NCBI GenBank assembly: GCA_016213845.1
Contig: JACQZN010000033.1
Location: 1 to 55,024 of the forward strand
Origin: Candidatus Wallbacteria bacterium
Lineage (GTDB): Bacteria > Muiribacteriota > UBA6191 > JACPRK01
Length of the DNA: 55,024 nucleotides
Direction: 5' to 3'
Made by a program: the position numbers and the translations under genes. The notes beneath the pieces were generated by a model, which did not search any database, had not been told where the DNA came from, and worked only from the letters and a program-made list of their open reading frames with translations. Numbering within the stretch: position 1 is the first letter of the stretch; every line of letters starts with the position of its first letter. Positions 33,539 to 42,976 of the stretch are shown here, piece by piece.

Positions 33539-35460
33539 CGGTCATCGTCAATCTGGCCGTGACCCTTACCGCATTCTTTGCCGCGCTGGTCCTGAGGTTC
33601 GACCTGATCATCCCCGTTCGCGAGCCGGCTCTCTGGGCCATCGCGTTGGGGCTCATCATCGCCGTAAAGGCCTTCTGCTACTCCGTGGCGGGACTCAACG
33701 AGGGCTGGTGGCGGTTCATCGGGGTGCGAGATGTGCCCCGTTTTGTCGCTGGCAATGCACTGGCGAGTGCACTGCTGGTCGTTCAGCCGCTGTTGAATCA
33801 GCGCCCGTTTGCGATTCCGAAAAGTGTTTTCGTCATCGACTTTTTCATCTGCACCCTGGTCATGCTGGGCACGCGGCTTCTCTCCCGGCTCGTCTTCGAG
33901 ACACGGCCCGCCAATCGATACGATTCGGCGCAATCGCGCAAGCTTCTCATCATCGGGGCCGGTCGCGGGGGAACTCGCTTGCTCGATGAGCTCACCCTGG
34001 AAGGAGGGGCGGGATACGACATCGTCGGCTTTGTCGATGACGACCCCTCCAAAGTGGGCAGCAGGATTCGAGGCACGGAGGTTGTCGGTTCCACGGGAGG
34101 TTTGGCGGCCCTTCTGGAACAGCATGAGGTCACCGATGTCATCGTGGCAGTCGCCTCGCCGAGAAACAGCTGGCTTCGCGGAATCATGAAGATCTGCGAG
34201 CAGCATGCGGCCCGCTGCCGAATTCTCCCTTCCTTCAGCGACTACCTGAACGGGAAAGTTTTCCTCGGTCAAGTTCGTAACCTGAAGCTCGAAGACCTGC
34301 TTGGGCGAGTTCCTGTTCAGCTCGACGAGCGCAATCTTGCGGGTGCCATCAATGGCAAGGTCGTTCTGGTCACCGGAGGCGCGGGCTCCATCGGTTCGGA
34401 GCTCTGCAGGCAAATTGCGCGCTTTGGGCCGAGCGAACTGGTTCTCCTGGATAAGGACGAGTCGGGCATTTTCTTCATCCAGCACGAGCTGCGGCGCCGA
34501 TTTCCACAACTCAATCTCAGGGCCGTCATCGGAGATATCCGGAATCTACCCCGAATGAAGGCTCTCTTCCGAGAGCACGCTGTCTCCGCGGTGTTCCACG
34601 CCGCGGCGTACAAGCACGTGCCTCTCATGGAGGAGAACATCCACGAGGCTATCAGCACCAACATCCAGGGCACGATGAATTTGGCTCGATTGGCGCAGGA
34701 TACGGGTTGCGAGAAGTTCGTGCTGATCAGCACCGACAAGGCCGTGAAGCCTTCGAGTGTCATGGGAGCCACGAAGCGGGCGGCGGAGCTTTGCCTCTGG
34801 GCGCTTCCTGAGGGCTTGACCCAGTTCGTGGCCGTGAGGTTCGGCAATGTTCTCGGGAGCGCCGGAAGCGTCATTCCGCTGTTCCAGCGCCAGATCCAGG
34901 CGGGCGGCCCGGTGACGGTGACGCATCCCGAGGCGACCCGGTACTTCATGACTGTGCAGGAGGCCGTGCAGCTCGTCTTGCACGCCTCCACCCTGGCAGA
35001 GTCCCGGGTCGTTTACATGCTCGACATGGGCGAACCGGTGTCCATCGTCGAGCTGGCTGAAAACCTCATTCGTCTTTCGGGCCTGAGGCCCAATGTCGAC
35101 GTGCCGATCGAGTTCTCGGGCTTAAGGCCGGGTGAAAAGCTCCACGAGGAGCTGCTGCTCAAGTCCGAGGAGTCGGAGCCCTCCGCATTGCCCAAGATCG
35201 CGCGGGTAAAGAGTACCGTCCAGCCCCGAGTGGAGTGGACCGAGCGCTTTGCCGAGATGGAATCACTGGTTCGGGAAGCCTCGGACGCTCGGCTCCTGGA
35301 TTGGCTCTGCCGAACCGTCCAGGAGTTCAGGCCCGGCTCGCACTTCGATGCGCTCCGGCAGCAGGCCATCCTCAAGCCCGTTGTTTTCGTCGACGCTACA
35401 GGAGCGTCCCGCGAGGCTGGTGGAACTACCGCTCGGGCAGTCTCATCTGCGGGGGCCTGA
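33517..35460 (+). CDS. CapD/PglF-type UDP-sugar 4,6-dehydratase, membrane-bound
   Basis: The protein has 647 residues. Four N-terminal membrane helices (within 1-115) precede a CoA-binding-like Rossmann domain (LLIIGAGRGGTRLLDEL) and a C-terminal extended-SDR catalytic domain with GGAGSIGSELCRQI. The catalytic segment is STDKAVKPSSVMGATKRAAE, where Met-x3-Lys replaces the usual Tyr-x3-Lys, characteristic of this family. The reaction is dehydration of UDP-GlcNAc (or a relative) to a 4-keto-6-deoxy sugar, the first step to bacillosamine, fucosamine or quinovosamine. No aminotransferase follows in the window, so the later steps are encoded elsewhere or the product is reduced directly. ATG 33517 was preferred to a TTG at 33505. 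Confidence 0.92.
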   Translation: MRNRKAVTVIVNLAVTLTAFFAALVLRFDLIIPVREPALWAIALGLIIAVKAFCYSVAGLNEGWWRFIGVRDVPRFVAGNALASALLVVQPLLNQRPFAIPKSVFVIDFFICTLVMLGTRLLSRLVFETRPANRYDSAQSRKLLIIGAGRGGTRLLDELTLEGGAGYDIVGFVDDDPSKVGSRIRGTEVVGSTGGLAALLEQHEVTDVIVAVASPRNSWLRGIMKICEQHAARCRILPSFSDYLNGKVFLGQVRNLKLEDLLGRVPVQLDERNLAGAINGKVVLVTGGAGSIGSELCRQIARFGPSELVLLDKDESGIFFIQHELRRRFPQLNLRAVIGDIRNLPRMKALFREHAVSAVFHAAAYKHVPLMEENIHEAISTNIQGTMNLARLAQDTGCEKFVLISTDKAVKPSSVMGATKRAAELCLWALPEGLTQFVAVRFGNVLGSAGSVIPLFQRQIQAGGPVTVTHPEATRYFMTVQEAVQLVLHASTLAESRVVYMLDMGEPVSIVELAENLIRLSGLRPNVDVPIEFSGLRPGEKLHEELLLKSEESEPSALPKIARVKSTVQPRVEWTERFAEMESLVREASDARLLDWLCRTVQEFRPGSHFDALRQQAILKPVVFVDATGASREAGGTTARAVSSAGA

Positions 35461-35491
35461 GAGGGGAGTTCGATTCCGGGTCCCGGTTCTG

Positions 35492-36511
35492 TCAAAGGAC
35501 CCTGAGATCGCGGAAGAGGGAGCGGAGTCCTTCCAGCCGCCGCTCGTAGCTGAACTCCCGCTCGATCCTCTCACGTCCGCTTCGGGAGCGCTCCTTCCAG
35601 AGCTCACGATCTTGCATCAGCTGAACCGATGCTTCGAGCCATCGAGCCGAATCCTCGAGGGCGATGGTCAGGTTCGAGTCACCGACCAGCTCCGGTAGGG
35701 CGCCGGCAGGGCTGGTCAGGACCGGAACACCGCAGCTCATTGCCTCGGCAACTGCAACCCCGAAGCCTTCGAATATCGCGGGTTGCAGATAAAGCGACGC
35801 GCGCTGGAGGAGTCGAATCTTGTCTTCCGTCGAGATTCGACCCGGGAAGTCGATGGCGTCGGCGCAGTTCAGCTCCGCTGCGAGCTTTTCCAGCGACGCA
35901 AAGGCCGAGCCTCTCTCGCCTGCGATGACCAGCCTGGCCGAGGGCATCCTCTTTCGCAACTGGCTGAAGATCTGGAGAACCTGCGGAACGCCCTTTCTCA
36001 GGCTGTTGTCGCCTTCCATCCAGGCCACGGTCACGACCAGCGGTTCCCGGTCCCGGTCACCGGGCTGATAGAGGGAGGTGTCGACCGTAAGCGGGATGTA
36101 GGAGGGCCGTGTAATCGAGAAGAGCGACGTCATGCGCTCGTACTCCTGGCGGGAGACGAAGACGTTTGCGGAGGCCGTCCTCAGGGTCGACCGGATGAGC
36201 ATCTGCTGCCACATGGGGCGGAAGCGGAATCCGGATGGCGGCAGCGGAAGGTCCAGATTGAACACGCCCGTGATGACCAGCGGCGAACCCGTCACCTGGG
36301 CCCGAAGCGTCCAGGGCGCGGCTCGAGTCCACCACCAGATGAACCAGAGATCCGGCCGGAGGCACAGTCCCGCGAGCGAGTTCTCGAGCGTGACCTCGAA
36401 GCCGAGATCTTCGAGAATCCTGCGATCGACGTTGTAGAACTCGTTGTAGTGGAAGTAGCTCTTGTCCGGGACGGGAGCGTAAAAGCAGACTTGCTTTCGG
36501 TGATGGGGCAT
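35492..36511 (-). CDS. Glycosyltransferase family 4, paralogue A
   Basis: The protein has 339 residues, GT-B fold. The donor-binding half contains VTVAWMEGDNSLRKG, RLVIAGERGS, DFPGRISTEDKIRLLQRASLYLQPAIFEGFGVAVAEAMSCG and the E-x7-E motif (EGFGVAVAEA), standard for GT4 enzymes that use nucleotide sugars. It starts FYAPVPDKSYFHYNEFYN and is strikingly similar along its length to the gene at 47982, so the two are paralogues. It is the only gene reading leftward in this half of the locus, between capD and the wzz-like gene. It adds one sugar of the repeat unit on the cytoplasmic membrane face; sugar and linkage cannot be read. Confidence 0.9.
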   Translation of the reverse strand: MPHHRKQVCFYAPVPDKSYFHYNEFYNVDRRILEDLGFEVTLENSLAGLCLRPDLWFIWWWTRAAPWTLRAQVTGSPLVITGVFNLDLPLPPSGFRFRPMWQQMLIRSTLRTASANVFVSRQEYERMTSLFSITRPSYIPLTVDTSLYQPGDRDREPLVVTVAWMEGDNSLRKGVPQVLQIFSQLRKRMPSARLVIAGERGSAFASLEKLAAELNCADAIDFPGRISTEDKIRLLQRASLYLQPAIFEGFGVAVAEAMSCGVPVLTSPAGALPELVGDSNLTIALEDSARWLEASVQLMQDRELWKERSRSGRERIEREFSYERRLEGLRSLFRDLRVL

Positions 36512-36895
36512 CAGAGCAGAATGCGAACGGGGGAGGCGAACCGGCGGTCAGACCGGCTGGTCCCCGGAGCCTGATTCTCGAGTCGGGTCGGAGAACGGGT
36601 CCAGGGGCGCTGTACCGGGTTTCCTGGCAGCCTGCTGGTGGCAGGTGGAGCAATGGGGGTGCCAGAGCCCCATTGGCTGAGGTAAGCCAGAATACCACAG
36701 ACCCGCAGGCCAGAGAAACCCGAGCTCTGCTGTTGGATTGAGAAATCAGGAAGCGCTCTACCGGACCTGGTTTCTATCACTCAGCTCGTCGTTGACTTCT
36801 CCGGGAGAGCGACCCTATAATCCTGTGCTCCGGCGACGTGTGCCCGGCAGTTTTTGTTCTGCCGATCCGTTCCCGATGGTCCAGCGCGAATCCCC
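36512..36895. other. Divergent intergenic region before the wzz-like gene
   Basis: 384 bases. It contains CTGTACCGGGTTT (36610-36622), shared with the repeat at 5858-5945. An 8-bp hairpin CAATGGGG (36651-36658) / CCCCATTG (36668-36675) with a 9-base loop follows, then the promoter at 36792-36821. No small gene was recognised. Confidence 0.55.
36792..36821 (+). promoter_or_regulatory. Sigma70-type promoter of the wzz-like gene
   Basis: TTGACT (36792-36797), an 18-base spacer and the perfect -10 TATAAT (36816-36821). Predicted start about 36828, 68 bases before the ATG at 36896. It should drive the wzz-like gene and probably the polymerase and flippase genes behind it. Confidence 0.75.
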
Positions 36896-38161
36896 ATGAC
36901 GACAGTCGACGCCACGGCATCGTGTTCCGACCGCAACTCGGCGGTCGGACCGACCAAGTCTTCGCGGGTTGACGTGTTGGACTTGATCGCCTTCGTAGTA
37001 CGCCACTTCAAGCGACTCTTTGCGGGCGCCGTGATTGCCGGAATCCTGTCGATGGCGTTCGCCCTGACGCTGCCGAACAGATACCTGGCGCAGGCGCAGC
37101 TGGCACTCCCCCGTGGCGGCGGCATGCTTTCCATGTTGGCTGCCGGAGGGGACTTCGGGTTGGGGCTGGGCGCGGCGCTCGGGAGCTCCACCGACCGGCG
37201 CTTCTACGAGCGGCTGGCGACCAGCCGTACGATCGCGGACGCCATCCTCAAGAAGTTCGACTTGCTGGCAGTTTTCGGGAGCCCGACGATGGTTGCCGCC
37301 CGGCAAGCACTTTCGAAGCGGCTTATCGTCGATGTCCAGGACGATGTCATTCGACTGTCCTACAAGGACACCGACCCGAACCGGGCGGCCGAAGTTTGTA
37401 ACGAGGTGGTTGCCCAGGTGCAGGGTGCCTATCTGAGGTTGAAAACGTCGAAGGCGCACCTCAGGAGAGTCTTCCTGGAGCGACGGCTACGTGAGGCCGC
37501 CTCGGATCTCAAGAATGCAGAGGAGTTCCTGCGCAAGGAGCGCCTCTCCACGCGAGTCGTCGAGCCCAAGGAGCAGGCAAAGGTGACGCTCGAAGTTGCT
37601 GGAAGAGTCCTGGTGGAGTCCTACGCCGCGCATGCGCAGCTCGAGGTCTTGCAGCTGTCCAGTCGCCCTGGAAGCGGAGAAGTCGGGGCGGTGAAGGCGA
37701 AGATCGAAGCATTGCGCAAGCAGCTGGCGCAGCTCGATTCGGGCCTGGTATCCGAAGGCAGCGCATCGGCCAGCTCAAGCCCGCCCAGCGTGGCGCTGCT
37801 GCCGTTGGCTCGACTTCCCGAGCTGGAGTTGAGATTGTCCCGGGCCATGCGGCAGGTGGCGATTTACGAGCAGATCTTCGGACTGGTGACCAAGGAGTAC
37901 GAGGCGGCTCGCATCGAGGAGGTCGCCGACTTCGACAAGATTCCGGTGATCGATCTGGCTGTGGTGCCGGATCGAAAGGTTTCTCCCAGCAGACTGATGC
38001 TGACCTTGCTCGGGGCGCTCCTGGGCATGCTGTTTGTGGCCGCCCACGCGGGCATGCAAGAGGGAGCCCGCTATCTCCAGCGCACGTCACCGGAGCGCGC
38101 CAGAGCTCTTGTTCACTCGGGAGGCCGTTTGGCCCGGTTCTTTGGATTCGAGCATGAGTAG
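36896..38161 (+). CDS. Wzz-like chain-length determinant protein
   Basis: The protein has 421 residues. Two membrane helices, at about 41-60 (LFAGAVIAGILSMAFALTLP) and about 367-385 (RLMLTLLGALLGMLFVAAHAG), enclose a periplasmic domain with long coiled coils (LRRVFLERRLREAASDLKNAEEF). This is the polysaccharide co-polymerase layout. The Pro just before helix 2 (VVPDRKVSPSRL) is typical. There is no C-terminal tyrosine-kinase domain, so any BY-kinase partner would be separate. It sets polymer length together with the polymerase encoded next. The ATG at 36896 fits the promoter at 36792-36821. The in-frame codons upstream have no family character. Confidence 0.9.
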   Translation: MTTVDATASCSDRNSAVGPTKSSRVDVLDLIAFVVRHFKRLFAGAVIAGILSMAFALTLPNRYLAQAQLALPRGGGMLSMLAAGGDFGLGLGAALGSSTDRRFYERLATSRTIADAILKKFDLLAVFGSPTMVAARQALSKRLIVDVQDDVIRLSYKDTDPNRAAEVCNEVVAQVQGAYLRLKTSKAHLRRVFLERRLREAASDLKNAEEFLRKERLSTRVVEPKEQAKVTLEVAGRVLVESYAAHAQLEVLQLSSRPGSGEVGAVKAKIEALRKQLAQLDSGLVSEGSASASSSPPSVALLPLARLPELELRLSRAMRQVAIYEQIFGLVTKEYEAARIEEVADFDKIPVIDLAVVPDRKVSPSRLMLTLLGALLGMLFVAAHAGMQEGARYLQRTSPERARALVHSGGRLARFFGFEHE

Positions 38162-38236
38162 CCCCCCTGATCGGAGAAGTCCTGGCGTCTGCGGAATTCA
38201 GGCGCCGGGCGGCCGAGTTGGGATGCTGCGCCCTTT

Positions 38237-38258
38237 CCCTTCGACTCACGGCGAAGGG
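38237..38258. repeat. REP-like hairpin
   Basis: CCCTTCG (38237-38243) and CGAAGGG (38252-38258) form a 7-bp stem around an 8-base loop, in the gap between the wzz-like and polymerase genes. It could lower read-through or protect the upstream mRNA. Confidence 0.45.
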
Positions 38259-38297
38259 CAAGAGCTTGTTCCGCGCTGTTCATAGCGGGTCTGTCGC

Positions 38298-39398
38298 GTG
38301 GCTCATTACTACTTCTTGCTGGCGTTTGTCTGGCTGGCCCTGGCGGCTTCGGTCTGCCGGACGAAAACTGTCGACAGAATCGTTCTGATCTCGCTCGTTG
38401 TCTATGCATCCCTTTTCAGCGGCCTCCGCTGGTACTCCGACGTGGACTACGGCCCCTACTCCGGGATGTTCGATGCCAATCCGGACCTTGCCCGATTCGG
38501 CCCAAAATCGGTCCAGGCACTGCATGGCGAGCCGGGATACCTGCTGGTAACAGCCATTTTCAAGTCCTTGTCGCTGGAGTTCCACGCGATGGTCCTCTTC
38601 ATGGCCATCATTGCCATTTCGCTCAAGGCCTACGTTGCCGACCAGCACACGAAGTGCGCAAGCTTGTGTCTGGCTCTTTATTTCTGCATCCACTTCATTA
38701 CCATCGAGTTCATCCAGATCCGGTGGGGTCTGGCATCCGGGCTGATCCTCCTTGCGTGCCATTTCCTGCAGCGTTCACGAGTTCTCGCAGCACAGCTGTG
38801 CTTCGCTCTGGCCGTCGGCTTCCACTACTTTGCGCTGGTGTTCTGGGCGGGGGCGCTCTTGCTCAGGCTCAAGAGGGAACCCGTGTTCCTGGCGGCCGTG
38901 GCGACCATGACCTTGATGGGTCTGATGTTCGGAACATCGCTGCTCAACCCGGAAGGCCAGTTCCAGCGGGAGCTCTACATCGTGCGTCGGCTTCTGAGCT
39001 ATCTTGGAAATCCGACTTCCCAGGTTGGGCTGCTCTCCAACCTGAGGGTCGCCATGTACCTCGCGCTCATCTACGTCTACGGCTCACTCGTGACCGGACG
39101 CCACGGCAATCCGGAGTTTGTGTTCCTGCGGCGAATGGCCACGCTGGCGTTGGGCGGCGCCGTCGCGTTCGAGTTCCTGCCGATCTTCTACTTTCGCGCC
39201 GTGGTGCTCGCGGATTTCTTCGCCCTGTTGTCGCTGCTGAAGCTCTGCGAGATTCAGGACACGCTAGAGTTCCAGGTTCCACTGACAGTCGGGTTGACAG
39301 TCCTCTTCTCCGCCTGGTTCGGGTTCGATGTCTATAACAACTTCGCGGGTTACCGGATCCTCGAGTACAGCACCTGGATCGACGCCCGGCTGTTCTGA
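38298..39398 (+). CDS. EpsG/Wzy-like polysaccharide polymerase
   Basis: The protein has 366 residues, very hydrophobic, with about 10 membrane helices. The early motif FSGLRWYSDVDYGPYSGMF matches the RxxxDxDY-type pattern of EpsG-family polymerases, followed by a hydrophilic loop and FIQIRWGLASGLILLA. It joins lipid-linked repeat units in the outer leaflet of the inner membrane. The start is a GTG at 38298 without a strong Shine-Dalgarno. It lies between the chain-length protein and the flippase, as in many Wzx/Wzy loci. A different multi-helix transferase is possible but less likely. Confidence 0.82.
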   Translation: MAHYYFLLAFVWLALAASVCRTKTVDRIVLISLVVYASLFSGLRWYSDVDYGPYSGMFDANPDLARFGPKSVQALHGEPGYLLVTAIFKSLSLEFHAMVLFMAIIAISLKAYVADQHTKCASLCLALYFCIHFITIEFIQIRWGLASGLILLACHFLQRSRVLAAQLCFALAVGFHYFALVFWAGALLLRLKREPVFLAAVATMTLMGLMFGTSLLNPEGQFQRELYIVRRLLSYLGNPTSQVGLLSNLRVAMYLALIYVYGSLVTGRHGNPEFVFLRRMATLALGGAVAFEFLPIFYFRAVVLADFFALLSLLKLCEIQDTLEFQVPLTVGLTVLFSAWFGFDVYNNFAGYRILEYSTWIDARLF

Positions 39399-39454
39399 GT
39401 CCGGGGCGCAGGTAGCTTCCGAAGTATGGCCAATGCCATTGGTTTCTGAGCTCC

Positions 39455-41095
39455 TTGAGCGAGCACGAGTTGAATAGTCGCGCCCAACCCTCCGATCCGG
39501 ATGTGGATTCCCCGGACGAGGAGGAGCTACGCGCCCGAGGCGAGAGCGGCACGATCCGGACGGCCCTGGCCACGCTTGCGATGTTCGCGCACATGCTCCT
39601 GAAGGCCGGCGTCCAGCTCATCGTACTTCCGCTCTATCTCCAGTACCTTCCCCGGCCAGCCTTCGGACTCTGGACCTTGTTCCAGAGCGGCTCCAACTAC
39701 CTGTTGCTTCTCGACATGGGGTTCGGACAGTCCGTCATGAACCTGACGGGCGAGGCGTACGCGCGAGGAGATCGCGCGCGAGTGAAGGCCGTGCTGGCCT
39801 CCGCGTTCTTTCTCTCCCTGGGGATTGTGTCGGCGCTCGTCGCAGTTCTCTGGATCGTCGTGCCGTTAGCGCCAATTCCCTGGGCGCTGCCGGAATCCTC
39901 CACGTTCGCTTCGGCGCATCAGGCGATCCTGCTCGGGCTCGTGATGGCAACTTTGACTCTGGCGCGGGTGCCTCTTCTGATTTTTCTGGGCGCGTTGGCT
40001 GGCTTGAGAGACCTAGCGTGGCGCCATTTCTTCGAGCTGGTTCTGCCATTCCTCTTCGTTGCCGCCATCTACGCGGTCCTCGTGCTCGGCGGCGGGGTGC
40101 CCGGCCTCATGCTGGTCACGAGCAGCTTGCTACTGGTCGTGACCGCCGGCGCCTGGCCTCTTCTTCGCTATCGGCATCCCTTTCTGAATCTGCGTCCGAG
40201 CTACTACGACCCGGCCCTGGCCCGGTTCATCTTCATCAACTCCTTACATTTCCTGCCGATATCGCTCTCCATTCTGCTCCAGCGAGAGATACTGAATCTC
40301 TTGGTTGCTACCTTCTGTCCCCTGAGCACCCTGCCCCAAGTCTACCTTCTCCTGACGATATTCAAGGTGATGCTGCCCGTACCGCTGAATGTCATCTCGA
40401 GCGCCTTGCAGCCCTATGTGATCAAGTTCTCCAGTCTGGGAGAAGACGACAAGGTGGAGCTCCTGCTCCAGCTTCTCCTGAAGTGGGGAATGGTCGTCTC
40501 CTTCGTCCTGGGGATCGACACGTGTCTGCTCGGCACGGACATCATCTCCGCCTGGCTGGATAGCTCCATGCTTCTCGGCAGCAGCTTCTTCCTGGTGTTT
40601 GCCGTCGGCCTGCTGGGCGATGCAGTCGTTTCCGCTCCGACCTATCTGGCCGTAGCGCTCAATCGCCATCGCAAGCTCTCCCGCGTCGTACTGTCTGTCT
40701 CCTTCGCCAGCACGTGCGCGGCCGGAGCGGCCGCCTGGCTTCTTCCGACCCCGCCTTTGCCGACGATAGTTTTCACGTTTCTCGGCACCGGCCTTCTCTT
40801 GAATCTGAGCCTCATTCCGACCACGGTGGAAACCGCGCTGAACCTGCCACGGAGGATGATCCTGCGAACGAGCATGGCTGCGCTAGTCAGACTGCTTCTG
40901 CTTGTTGCGCTGCCGAGCGTTTCGATTCACGCCTTGCTTCCAGATCGGCTGCTGGCCCGGATACTCCTGGCTGCTGCTGCCTCGATTGCGTCGGTTCTTC
41001 TTGCGTGGTCGGCGATACTGGAGGGGCCCGAGCGCGACTGGTTGGCTGAGCGAGCGCGCTCGGCGATGAAAATCGTGTTCTTCCGCAGACTGTGA
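39455..41095 (+). CDS. Wzx-like oligosaccharide flippase
   Basis: The protein has 546 residues. A charged amino tail of about 35 residues precedes 12-14 predicted membrane helices in the pattern of the MOP/PST family (VQLIVLPLYLQYLPRPAFGLWTLFQSGSNYLLLLDMGFGQSVMN is characteristic of the first two helices). It moves the undecaprenyl-linked repeat unit across the inner membrane. The start is a TTG at 39455; a nearby ATG is in another frame and stops at once. It is transcribed with the polymerase. Substrate specificity unknown. Confidence 0.88.
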   Translation: MSEHELNSRAQPSDPDVDSPDEEELRARGESGTIRTALATLAMFAHMLLKAGVQLIVLPLYLQYLPRPAFGLWTLFQSGSNYLLLLDMGFGQSVMNLTGEAYARGDRARVKAVLASAFFLSLGIVSALVAVLWIVVPLAPIPWALPESSTFASAHQAILLGLVMATLTLARVPLLIFLGALAGLRDLAWRHFFELVLPFLFVAAIYAVLVLGGGVPGLMLVTSSLLLVVTAGAWPLLRYRHPFLNLRPSYYDPALARFIFINSLHFLPISLSILLQREILNLLVATFCPLSTLPQVYLLLTIFKVMLPVPLNVISSALQPYVIKFSSLGEDDKVELLLQLLLKWGMVVSFVLGIDTCLLGTDIISAWLDSSMLLGSSFFLVFAVGLLGDAVVSAPTYLAVALNRHRKLSRVVLSVSFASTCAAGAAAWLLPTPPLPTIVFTFLGTGLLLNLSLIPTTVETALNLPRRMILRTSMAALVRLLLLVALPSVSIHALLPDRLLARILLAAAASIASVLLAWSAILEGPERDWLAERARSAMKIVFFRRL

Positions 41096-41154
41096 TCGCC
41101 TGCGTAGCGGGCGAAACCGGCCCTGCAGATTCGCACCCCTGGGCCCCGGATCAG

Positions 41155-41184
41155 TTGACACCCGTCCGCGTCCCGAAATAGGGT
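41155..41184 (+). promoter_or_regulatory. Candidate promoter of the GT2 gene
   Basis: TTGACA (41155-41160), an 18-base spacer and TAGGGT (41179-41184). The -35 is perfect, the -10 matches three positions including the key T-A and final T. Predicted start about 41191; GGGAG precedes the TTG start at 41222. Confidence 0.5.
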
Positions 41185-41221
41185 AGGGCTCCCGATCCCG
41201 GTTGACTCGGGAGAGTGTCAC

Positions 41222-42127
41222 TTGTCGAGCGAAGCACCCCTGGTCTACATCAGCATCCTCAACTGGAACCGGTTCCAGGTGACGCTCGCCTGTCTCGAGT
41301 CCCTGAAGAAGCTCGACTACCCGAACTTCCGAGTCGTCGTCGTAGACAACGGCTCCACGGACGGTTCCGTCCATCGAATCCGTCAGCTCTTCCCGGAGCT
41401 GGAGCTCGTGGAGAACAACGCCAACTACGGATTCGCCCGGGGGCAGAATACCGGAATTCGATGGGCACTTGCGCGAGGAGCTCGCTACGTCTGGGTACTG
41501 AACAACGATACCGAGGTCGATCCACACGCCCTGACGGCGCTCGTCGAGGAAGCCTGTCGTGATGAGCGGATCGGTGCCGTCGGTAGTCTCATCCTCGACT
41601 TGCAGCTGCGCGATCGAGTGCAACACTGGGGCGGCGGGCGCGCCAGTCTCTGGTACGGCTTGAGCCGGGCGTCCGTGTCGCACTCGAGACCGCCGGACTG
41701 GATCACTGGGTGTAGTCTGCTGTTGAGAAGAGAGGCGCTCGAGGATCAGGGGCTGCTGGACGAGGGGTTCTTCATGTACTGGGAGGACGCAGACCTCGGC
41801 TTCCGACTACGACGAGCGGGATGGAAGCTGGCTGTGGCCACCGGGTCCAGGCTCTGGCACTCCGGAAGCGGCACGCTGGGAGCGCTGAGCTCACGGGGCT
41901 TCGAGCTGAACACGACTTCCTCGTTTCGCTTTTTCTTCCGCTGGGCGCCGCTGCCGATTTGCCCTCTCCTGGTGCTGCTGGTGATGCGCGTCGGAAAGCG
42001 GTTGCTCTGCGGCGACTGGTCCGCTATCCGAGCAACCCTTTGTGGGGTTCGGGAGGGGCTCCGGGCGATCGGGCCGATCAGGGGACACCAGATCGCGGCG
42101 AGCCAACCGGAGGGGAGCGGATCGTAG
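41222..42127 (+). CDS. Glycosyltransferase family 2
   Basis: The protein has 301 residues, GT-A fold, with VYISILNWNRFQVTLACLESL, VVVVDNGSTDGS, the metal-binding DXD-like NNDTEVDP, and GCSLLLRREALEDQGLLDEGFFMYWEDADLGFRLRRAG, the C-terminal signature of the rhamnosyltransferase-like branch. The last ~60 residues include a membrane-associating hydrophobic stretch (LPICPLLVLLVMRV). The start is TTG, supported by GGGAG 8-12 bases before it; a GTG slightly upstream is in another frame. The gene ends four bases before the convergent acetyltransferase gene. Donor sugar not determinable. Confidence 0.9.
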   Translation: MSSEAPLVYISILNWNRFQVTLACLESLKKLDYPNFRVVVVDNGSTDGSVHRIRQLFPELELVENNANYGFARGQNTGIRWALARGARYVWVLNNDTEVDPHALTALVEEACRDERIGAVGSLILDLQLRDRVQHWGGGRASLWYGLSRASVSHSRPPDWITGCSLLLRREALEDQGLLDEGFFMYWEDADLGFRLRRAGWKLAVATGSRLWHSGSGTLGALSSRGFELNTTSSFRFFFRWAPLPICPLLVLLVMRVGKRLLCGDWSAIRATLCGVREGLRAIGPIRGHQIAASQPEGSGS

Positions 42128-42131
42128 GCTC

Positions 42132-42761
42132 TTAGGCGACCCTTCTGGCTGGAACGCCGAAGACCGTGGTTCCCTCATCGACGCTGCGAAGCACCGCGCT
42201 GCAAGCGCCGACCTTGGCGAAATCGCCAACGGTCGCCCGCGGGAGCACCGTTGCGTGGCTCCCGAAGAAGGCCCCTTTGCCAATCTTGGCCCAGCCTGCG
42301 ATGTCCACCTGGCAACTGAGAGTGCAGCCGTCTCCGAGCTCGGTGTCGTGGCCGACGGTACAGCCCAGGTTGACGGTCACGAAATCACCGATGCGCGCAT
42401 CCGACGACACGACCGCGTTGGGGCAGAACACCGCACCGACTCCGATGGTCACGCGTGAACCAATGAGCGCCCTGGGGTGAATGAAGGTCAAGAACCGAGC
42501 CCCTCGTTGGAGCAGGCTCGAACCGACAGCCAGCTTCGCCTTCGGGTCGGCAATGGCCATGACGTGCAACTGGTCCGGTTGTGGGCTGTGAGTCGTAATG
42601 CCGGACAGCAAGGGAACCTCCAGGTCGCGTCCGGCCAGCGCATCGGCCCGGTCGTCGATGAAGCCGGCCAGAGCACCCGTCTCGGGCAAAACGGTGGCGC
42701 TCACCCATTGGGCCATCTCCCGTCCGAAGTCACCGGCGCCGACGATGATGATCTTGTTCAC
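42132..42761 (-). CDS. PglD/NeuD-like sugar acyltransferase
   Basis: The protein has 209 residues from the GTG at 42761, which has a perfect GGGAGG seven bases upstream; the in-frame TTG at 42779 lies before this Shine-Dalgarno and is rejected. An N-terminal Rossmann-like domain (IIIVGAGDFGREMAQWV) binds the sugar nucleotide, and a C-terminal left-handed beta helix of hexapeptide repeats (IGSRVTIGVGAVFCPNAVVSSDARIG) binds the acyl-CoA. The catalytic His lies in TVGHDTELGDG. It acetylates an amino or hydroxyl group of a nucleotide sugar, perhaps the product of the CapD-like dehydratase after amination. It is divergent from the heparinase-like gene. Confidence 0.88.
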   Translation of the reverse strand: MNKIIIVGAGDFGREMAQWVSATVLPETGALAGFIDDRADALAGRDLEVPLLSGITTHSPQPDQLHVMAIADPKAKLAVGSSLLQRGARFLTFIHPRALIGSRVTIGVGAVFCPNAVVSSDARIGDFVTVNLGCTVGHDTELGDGCTLSCQVDIAGWAKIGKGAFFGSHATVLPRATVGDFAKVGACSAVLRSVDEGTTVFGVPARRVA

Positions 42762-42976
42762 GCTGTGCCTCCCTACCAAATTCCGAGTTCCGACCGGAGC
42801 AAGTCCTCTTACTCGCGGAGCTGACTGTTCGGCCCATCGGGGACAGGCTCGGCGTTGAGGGGACCGCGCAGGATACCCCTCGTCCTGTGCCCTGTCAACC
42901 CGGTCTGGGTCGACCTAGGCGAGGCCTGACCCGGCTGTTTTGCTACGCCTAGCGCGTGCTATACAGGTAAGCTTCC

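Noticed and set aside
42762..42976. Promoter of the heparinase-like gene
   Set aside because: A TATACA at 42960-42965 resembles a -10, but no -35 at proper distance was found, so I did not annotate it.
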